In this document: positions 1-3,896 of the stretch, piece after piece
How positions within the stretch are numbered: position 1 is the stretch's first letter
Layout: the number at the start of each line of letters is the position of its first letter
Origin: Acidobacteriota bacterium
GTDB taxonomy: Bacteria > Acidobacteriota > UBA6911 > RPQK01 > JADFOI01
NCBI GenBank assembly: GCA_030624355.1
Contig: JAUXKG010000199.1
Span: 1-5,467 of the forward strand
Direction: 5' to 3'
Length of the DNA: 5,467 nucleotides
Notes under the pieces: generated by a model
Databases searched by the model: none
Told to the model about the DNA's origin: nothing
What the model saw: only the letters and a program-made list of their open reading frames with translations
Program-made: the position numbers and the translations under genes

Positions 1-40
1 ATCTTTTAAGACCCACTCGAACTGGAGTTGGGAATGGAGT

Positions 41-97
41 GGCCGGATCCTTAGGTTCTCTCCCTGGTTTTGGGCAGAGGGCCCCAAGGATCCGGCC
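41..97. repeat. Long imperfect hairpin with 12-bp perfect outer arms
   Basis: The arm GGCCGGATCCTT (41-52) is the exact reverse complement of AAGGATCCGGCC (86-97). Inside it, 54-64 pairs with 72-84 with one mismatch at 53/85, two bulged bases (75 and 82) and two G-T pairs, leaving a loop of about seven bases (TGGTTTT, 65-71). The whole 57-base stretch can therefore fold into one hairpin. No T-tract follows on either strand, so a simple intrinsic terminator is unlikely. It lies about 180 bp beyond the stop codon of the leftward amidohydrolase. It could be a REP-like dispersed palindrome, a 3' mRNA-stabilising structure or part of a small RNA; the sequence alone does not decide. Confidence 0.6.
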
Positions 98-113
98 CAC
101 TACTTTAGATCGC

Positions 114-126
114 CCTCTTCAAGAGG
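114..126. repeat. Short perfect palindrome CCTCTT-C-AAGAGG
   Basis: Two 6-base arms (114-119 and 121-126) surround a single central base. The sequence TTCAAGAGG from its right half occurs again at 251-259. It belongs to a run of inverted repeats filling 13-202. With a one-base centre it is more likely a DNA-level dyad, or part of a larger fold, than an RNA hairpin by itself. Confidence 0.4.
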
Positions 127-178
127 CTTTACCTCGCCTCACCAGTATGGGTGATTTTCAACAGGACAAACCAGATCC

Positions 179-202
179 ACGGGCGGCTCACCTGCCGCCC
201 GT
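179..202. repeat. GC-rich 9-bp stem-loop
   Basis: ACGGGCGGC (179-187) is the perfect reverse complement of GCCGCCCGT (194-202), with a 6-base loop TCACCT. This is a strong stem, and it lies about 70-95 bp downstream of the stop codon of the leftward amidohydrolase. Neither side has a T-run, so it would be a rho-independent terminator only of an atypical, tail-less kind. It could equally be a 3'-end protecting hairpin or part of the palindrome cluster to its left. The rest of 1-274 has no coding sequence I can support. Confidence 0.5.
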
Positions 203-274
203 AGTCCCGATCAGAGGGCAAGAACTGGGTCAGAAGCGCCCTACCCCATTTTCAAGAGGGCCATCCGCCCATCA

Positions 275-2095
275 TTAGTTGGCGAAAGAGAAAGAAGTTC
301 CCATTTCGATGAGTCCATCCCTGGCGCGATCGTAGACGATTTTGCCCCCCACGATAGTGAAGTCGATGGGGATTTCCGCGAGCTCATCGGCTGGAACCGT
401 CAGGTAGTCGCCACCCAGGACCACCAGATCTCCAAATTTTCCCTCTTCGATCGTACCCAGTACGTCCTGGTCCGACGAGTAGTAAGCAGCCCATGCGGTG
501 CGCATTCTCAGAGCATTTTCTCGACTAATTGCCTCCCTGGAACCCCACATTCGGCCGTTCTCATCGGTCCGCGTGACCAGGCCTTCAATATTCCACAGCG
601 AAGCCGAACGATAGCCTCCGGTGTCGGACTCCAGAACCGGCTTCAAGCCAAGATCAATGGCGGTCTTGACAGGAGTGAAGCGATGCACGTCCTCTCCAAA
701 TTGCCAGATCAGGTCATCGGGGCTGCCGGCAAACAGGTATTTGGCCGCGAAGCTCATGGTGACACCCAGGTCGATCGCCCGCTTGATGTCTTCCTCGCTC
801 CGCATCACTCCATGATCGAACCCGAAATTGCGACCCTTCGTGGGACGATCTTGGTTGGCCTCCTCAATGGCGTCCAACATCATCTTGGCGGCTAAGTCCC
901 CCTGGGCATGGACAGACTGCACACTCCAGCCGTAGCGATTGGCAATCAAGACGGTCTCATACTCGGTGCCGGCGGTATCCCAGCTCCCGTCGCTGGAGGA
1001 CATGGCCCATTTGTTCTCGCCGATCATGTTAAAGGCAGGTCCACCCGGGTCTACGATGTCTCGTTTCCTGTCTATGCGGGTCAGCTGGCCTCCCCTGCTT
1101 CCGACTCCATCCGGCGGGCCGACCGTCAAACCAATAATCTTGAACCACCCGTCTCCAAAGCCGGTCAGGTTGCCGAGCCGCTTCAGGTAGGAGTTGGCCT
1201 CCGGGTTATACATGATGAACTCGATCGATGGTCGTACCCGCAGTGTGAGTTCGTTTTGTTTCCATAGCTTTCGCAAGATGCTTATTGAAAGTCCCTGGGC
1301 CCTACCGATGTTGGTCGTCAAACCCTGGGAATTGAGTCGACGAAAGGTTTCTTTTTGCCGTTCCACCAGGCTGGTTTCCCAATCAGCCGGCCAGACAATG
1401 TCCTCGTATAAGAGAACACCATTGGCCTGCCCACGAATATGCCCATTGGGCTCTCCAGTCTTGGGGTCCAGCTTGACTCCCGCCAGTCCCTCTATTTTTG
1501 ACCGGATTTCCTCCCATCCCTTGGAATTCACGACGCTCATGGCCGTATCCAACATGATCCGGATCGGGTGACTGGGGGCAGCCCGGTCCAGATCCGACCG
1601 GGTTAACACGCTGACCGTAACGTTGTTTCTAAGACCGCTGAAGACGACCCACTCACCGGCAGCGTGTTTCACCAACTCTTCCCTGATCTCGTCCAGACCT
1701 TTCTCGACCGTTTCAAACCTGAGGTTTTTGACGCCCCGCTTGGAGATATTACCCGCCCAGGCTCCATGCAGGTGGGTGTCTATAAAGCCTGGCACCACAC
1801 TTCGCCCCTGTAGATCGATGACCCTCGTATCCGGACCTGTAAGCGGCAGGACCTCCCGGTTGGTCCCCACCTCCAGAAAGAGACCGTCGCGGACAGCCAC
1901 CGCCTGAACGATTGCAAAGTTCTCATCCACGGTCAGGATTTTTCCGTTGTGAAGGATCAGTTGAGGATAGGCCAAAACTTTGGCCGGCGGACTCTGGGCC
2001 AAGGACATGGAAGCCATCCAGGTCAGGGCCAAAAACAGACCTGATATCCACACCCGGTTCCTTCTCATGGTGCCCCTTGTTGTGCTCTTTCTCAT
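275..2095 (-). CDS. Exported YtcJ-like metal-dependent amidohydrolase (Amidohydro_3 type)
   Basis: A 606-residue secreted hydrolase of the amidohydrolase superfamily, YtcJ / N-substituted formamide deformylase-like branch; the substrate cannot be read from the sequence. The first 34 residues form a Sec signal peptide (basic start, hydrophobic stretch at about 17-30, cleavage SLA|Q). Mature landmarks in order: N-terminal beta segment (LILHNGKILTV); PGFIDTHLHG with metal-binding H108 and H110; FKIIG with K319; VHAQGD (H396, D400); DHG with H428; ESDTGG with D491, the usual metal Asp; and the C-terminal segments EGKFGDLVVL and IVGGKIVYD that complete the small beta domain. The length fits the family, so it appears intact. 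The start at 2095 has AGGAGG nine bases upstream; an internal Met (codon 10) would also leave a good signal peptide. It lies 53 bp after a cohesin-like gene on the same strand and is probably co-transcribed with it. Catalysis on C-N bonds is inferred from the family. Confidence 0.92.
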   Translation of the reverse strand: MRKSTTRGTMRRNRVWISGLFLALTWMASMSLAQSPPAKVLAYPQLILHNGKILTVDENFAIVQAVAVRDGLFLEVGTNREVLPLTGPDTRVIDLQGRSVVPGFIDTHLHGAWAGNISKRGVKNLRFETVEKGLDEIREELVKHAAGEWVVFSGLRNNVTVSVLTRSDLDRAAPSHPIRIMLDTAMSVVNSKGWEEIRSKIEGLAGVKLDPKTGEPNGHIRGQANGVLLYEDIVWPADWETSLVERQKETFRRLNSQGLTTNIGRAQGLSISILRKLWKQNELTLRVRPSIEFIMYNPEANSYLKRLGNLTGFGDGWFKIIGLTVGPPDGVGSRGGQLTRIDRKRDIVDPGGPAFNMIGENKWAMSSSDGSWDTAGTEYETVLIANRYGWSVQSVHAQGDLAAKMMLDAIEEANQDRPTKGRNFGFDHGVMRSEEDIKRAIDLGVTMSFAAKYLFAGSPDDLIWQFGEDVHRFTPVKTAIDLGLKPVLESDTGGYRSASLWNIEGLVTRTDENGRMWGSREAISRENALRMRTAWAAYYSSDQDVLGTIEEGKFGDLVVLGGDYLTVPADELAEIPIDFTIVGGKIVYDRARDGLIEMGTSFSFAN

Positions 2096-2104
2096 CGCTT
2101 ATGC

Positions 2105-2110
2105 CCTCCT
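2105..2110 (-). promoter_or_regulatory. Shine-Dalgarno AGGAGG for the leftward amidohydrolase
   Basis: On the minus strand AGGAGG is followed by nine bases and then the ATG at 2095. It fixes the start and shows canonical ribosome binding for this downstream gene. By contrast, the upstream cohesin-like gene has no visible Shine-Dalgarno sequence. Confidence 0.75.
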
Positions 2111-2129
2111 GTTTGTGTAAGTTTTCCCA

Positions 2130-2148
2130 ACACTATAGACGTTAGTGT
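2130..2148 (-). repeat. Stem-loop directly after the stop of the leftward cohesin-like gene
   Basis: On the minus strand ACACTA and TAGTGT form a 6-bp stem around a 7-base loop, starting at the base after the TAG stop (2149-2151). A competing pairing uses CACTA from the last codon plus stop. It is AT-rich and no T-tract follows, so it should not terminate transcription. It may modulate read-through to, or translation of, the amidohydrolase 53 bp downstream. Confidence 0.4.
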
Positions 2149-2727
2149 CTAGTGCATATAAAAAAAGCAACCGAATTGCGGCAAAGGACCTTCTGCGAAG
2201 ATGACTTCGCCATCCCTCGTCTTCACCTCCTCCACCAGAACCCCTTGCTGGGTCAAGGCAGTGGCCTTTATTCGTATGTTCACGGTACTTTCCGGCTCCC
2301 CATCCTCTGATGCCCGAAAGATCAAGCTAAAGAGATCCGCGTTGGGAAACGGCTGATCCGAGCGGACACTGACCTTGACCTTGGATTCACCTGGGTTATC
2401 TCCTTCCAGAACTTCACTGCTGACCTGTGCTTCAGCTCCTCCCACCGCCTCTATCAGCATCGCATCCACAAATTCCAGCCATCTGCTTTCAAAACTGATT
2501 TCGGTGCTCACTTCATTGATCTTCCGGTCGGATCCATCGAAAAAATTGACCGGAAGAGTCACCTCCCCGCCCGCATTCGTGTAGGCGAAGTTGAGTTCCA
2601 CTAAAACCCCTTTTTCCGACTGAGCCGCTCTACCGGTACCCGATGAGAGAGCAAGTAAAAATAGAAGTAAGATCCATCTTGCCGAGTGTGCAAGGCATTG
2701 CTGTCTTGGTCTGTAGCCCAGCATCAT
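2149..2727 (-). CDS. Small exported cohesin-like protein with C-terminal FGCFFYMH
   Basis: A secreted protein of about 192 residues with no recognised enzymatic motif. After a signal peptide (basic leader, hydrophobic ILLLFLLALSS, cleavage near GRA|AQ) there is one beta-rich domain of about 140 residues. Alternating segments such as EVTLPVNF, EISFESRWLEFV, KVKVSVRSD and LFSLIFRASED resemble the cohesin / carbohydrate-binding beta-sandwich pattern. The family call is by eye, from the typical 'valley of polar residues then F-x-S-x-x-L-x-F' layout. It ends in FGCFFYMH, the last eight residues, which contain the only Cys of the mature chain. It is a diverged paralogue of the rightward small protein. 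The start is uncertain: ATG 2727 fits the signal peptide and a nearby promoter, but ATG 2742, ATG 2739 and GTG 2829 are in frame, and none has a clear Shine-Dalgarno. The residues ahead of 2727 do not look coding. It probably leads an operon with the amidohydrolase. Confidence 0.8.
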   Translation of the reverse strand: MMLGYRPRQQCLAHSARWILLLFLLALSSGTGRAAQSEKGVLVELNFAYTNAGGEVTLPVNFFDGSDRKINEVSTEISFESRWLEFVDAMLIEAVGGAEAQVSSEVLEGDNPGESKVKVSVRSDQPFPNADLFSLIFRASEDGEPESTVNIRIKATALTQQGVLVEEVKTRDGEVIFAEGPLPQFGCFFYMH

Positions 2728-2737
2728 ACTTAAAATC

Positions 2738-2769
2738 ATCATAACAGGGTCGAAAATAAAAAGATACAA
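2738..2769 (-). promoter_or_regulatory. Candidate extended -10 promoter for the leftward pair
   Basis: On the minus strand TGT-TATGAT (2746-2738) matches the extended -10 motif, with five of six -10 bases. A weak -35-like TTGTAT (2769-2764) lies 20 bases upstream, a long spacer that an extended -10 can tolerate. Transcription would start near 2731, only a few bases before ATG 2727, giving an almost leaderless mRNA. If correct it excludes the longer in-frame starts. Inferred by motif only. Confidence 0.4.
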
Positions 2770-2874
2770 CTCACCCGGCTTCTGGAAGCGAGGCAACCCA
2801 CGCCACCGCCAATGCCTGGGTGAACACACCTGATTGATCCACCCTCATGACCAGGCAGCCTCGCCGTCTTTGGC

Positions 2875-2905
2875 TTGACAGGGGTCAAAGAGCAGGGTGT
2901 AAGAT
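2875..2905 (+). promoter_or_regulatory. Candidate promoter with overlapping dyad for the rightward cohesin-like gene
   Basis: A perfect -35 TTGACA (2875-2880) is followed by TAAGAT (2900-2905, four of six) at a 19-base spacing, or by TGTAAG at 17 bases. The -35 lies within a perfect dyad, TTGAC-AGGG-GTCAA (2875-2888), a plausible repressor or activator site; an alternative dyad CTTTG/CAAAG spans 2868-2890. Initiation near 2912 would leave about six bases before ATG 2918. Confidence 0.45.
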
Positions 2906-2917
2906 ACTGTGTTCATC

Positions 2918-3466
2918 ATGCGTCTTGGATTGCTTCTGCTGATTGGGATGGTGAGCTTTGGACAGAGCCACGCCCAGGGTGTTGAAGTCGCCAATCCGCG
3001 CTTAAGTTTAGGCATAACATCCTCCACCTCGGGGATAGAGCTGGAGGTCCCCATCACCTTGACTCCGACTAGGGACCGGCAAATTGGCAAGATCCAGGCC
3101 GAGATGACTTTTCCCTCCCAGAAGCTCACCTTTGTCAAAGTCGCCGGCTATCTGGCCACTGAGGAGGACGTGAACATCCAGGCGAATCTTCTAAATCCCG
3201 AGCCCACAGGAGAGAACGAGGGGCAAGGGGTACTGGAAGTCACCCTGGAGAGTCCCGCCAAACCCCTGCCGGCGGGCATCCTCACCATGCTGGTCTTCCA
3301 GGTGAGCGAAGATGTGCAGCCTGAAATTCTTTCCCTGGGTCTGCACAGTCGCATGTGGGGATTCCCCGATCTGTCTCGAGAGATCACTCCCGTGGAGAGT
3401 TACGAAGGAAGGGTCAGTATTCAGGAAGCGGCGGTGTTTTTCGGCTGCTTTTTCTACATGCACTAG
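2918..3466 (+). CDS. Small exported cohesin-like protein, paralogue with the same C-terminal FGCFFYMH
   Basis: A secreted protein of 182 residues, the rightward counterpart of the gene ending at 2149. The signal peptide (MRLGLLLLIGMVSFGQ..., cleavage SHA|Q) precedes one beta-rich domain. Its order of motifs matches the paralogue: IELEVPITL, KIQAEMTFPSQKLTFVKV, GVLEVTLESPAKPLP, ILTMLVFQVSEDV. This is a cohesin-like pattern, usually an extracellular protein- or carbohydrate-binding module, judged by eye. No catalytic residues are evident. The final eight residues (175-182) are FGCFFYMH, exactly as in the paralogue, and C177 is the only cysteine in the protein. The ATG at 2918 is preferred because the signal peptide begins cleanly there; an in-frame GTG at 2909, with AGGG 11 bases upstream, would add three residues. 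The body differs from the paralogue at most positions, so the identical tail is striking. The partner amidohydrolase follows after a long gap with its own promoter. Confidence 0.82.
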   Translation: MRLGLLLLIGMVSFGQSHAQGVEVANPRLSLGITSSTSGIELEVPITLTPTRDRQIGKIQAEMTFPSQKLTFVKVAGYLATEEDVNIQANLLNPEPTGENEGQGVLEVTLESPAKPLPAGILTMLVFQVSEDVQPEILSLGLHSRMWGFPDLSREITPVESYEGRVSIQEAAVFFGCFFYMH

Positions 3467-3485
3467 CCCCTGGCTAGCCCTTTTT
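3463..3485 (+). terminator. Possible terminator overlapping the stop codon of the rightward cohesin-like gene
   Basis: CTAGCC (3463-3468) and GGCTAG (3472-3477) form a perfect 6-bp stem with a 3-base loop, followed by CCC and five T's (3481-3485). The stem contains the TAG stop. The T-run is short and offset by three bases, so termination is probably partial. It fits with the next gene having its own promoter. Confidence 0.45.
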
Positions 3486-3818
3486 ACGGCGAATGACTTG
3501 GATTGGCAGGTTAGTCACCGCCACCCCAACCACCGCCGCAGTTGCGAGTTCCCTCAGCGGATTGAAAAACAACCTTACCTCCCACTATGGTCATCATCAC
3601 GGGCAGTGACATCTGAAGACAGTGTCGATGAGTAGATCAGACTCAACCTCCCGAGTCAACGAAAAATAGAGGAGTGGGTTCCCTTCACTTCGAACACTGC
3701 AAGAACTGACTCATAGCACTCGCAACCGTAAGGTTGACCCGATAGGATCGAGCCAGTCCCACCCATGTATAGGCTCGCTATAAGGAGGTCATCTTTTTTC
3801 TCCCAGAGTCACGTTCCT
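3486..3818. other. Noncoding stretch with small hairpins and an unused Shine-Dalgarno
   Basis: I see no gene here. Structures in order: GACTC/GAGTC (3640-3657, 8-base loop); CAACC-GTAA-GGTTG (3723-3736), a hairpin with a GNRA-type tetraloop; CGAT-AGG-ATCG (3740-3750); CGAGCC/GGCTCG (3749-3777, 17-base loop); then AAGGAGGT (3782-3789), complementary to the 16S tail, with no start codon at a usable distance; then GGAG/CTCC (3784-3803) enclosing six T's. The close packing of hairpins between 3723 and 3803 could be a small RNA, or the relic of an older gene or mobile element end. I do not recognise a known riboswitch class. Confidence 0.4.
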
Positions 3819-3847
3819 TTGCCTTTAACTTTTCAAAGGTTTAAGAT
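3819..3847 (+). promoter_or_regulatory. Sigma70-like promoter for the rightward amidohydrolase
   Basis: TTGCCT (3819-3824), a 17-base spacer and TAAGAT (3842-3847) give a good housekeeping-type promoter; TAAGAT is also the candidate -10 of the rightward cohesin-like gene. CCTTT (3822-3826) and AAAGG (3835-3839) form a dyad across the -35 and spacer that could be an operator. Predicted initiation near 3854 leaves a leader of about 43 bases. Confidence 0.5.
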
Positions 3848-3884
3848 CGAAGGAAGTTTCGCAAAAAAAACCCCCAAAGTGACT

Positions 3885-3890
3885 GAGAGG
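3885..3890 (+). promoter_or_regulatory. Shine-Dalgarno GAGAGG for the rightward amidohydrolase
   Basis: GAGAGG lies six bases upstream of the ATG at 3897 and fixes that start, which opens directly into a signal peptide. Confidence 0.65.
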
Positions 3891-3896
3891 AAAACT

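Noticed and set aside
1..45. A tRNA-like TTCGA on the minus strand near the left edge
   Set aside because: The flanking bases do not form a proper 5-bp T-stem, and no acceptor or anticodon arm can be assembled around it.
39..278. A 79-codon plus-strand open frame near the left edge
   Set aside because: It has no Shine-Dalgarno, runs through the inverted-repeat cluster, has a Pro/Arg-rich low-information translation and overlaps the end of the leftward amidohydrolase.
908..1571. Plus-strand open frames opposite the leftward amidohydrolase
   Set aside because: They are antisense shadows of a gene with full-length family similarity, and have no start signals or domains of their own.
2155..2170. 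T7 run in the last codons of the leftward cohesin-like gene as a slippery frameshift site or an intrinsic terminator
   Set aside because: The paralogue breaks the run with TTC and TAC while keeping the amino acids, so the peptide and not the T-run is conserved. The preceding stem (GCAA/TTGC) is too weak for a terminator.
3440..3463. Resemblance of GCFFYMH to staphylococcal agr autoinducing peptides (Cys followed by hydrophobic residues)
   Set aside because: Those peptides come from short precursors processed by AgrB, with a charged C-terminal tail. Here the motif ends a roughly 190-residue exported domain, and no agr-type genes are present.
3312..3635. A plus-strand open frame overlapping the end of the rightward cohesin-like gene
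   Set aside because: It is out of frame with the supported gene, has no start signal, and its extension beyond 3466 has no recognisable features.
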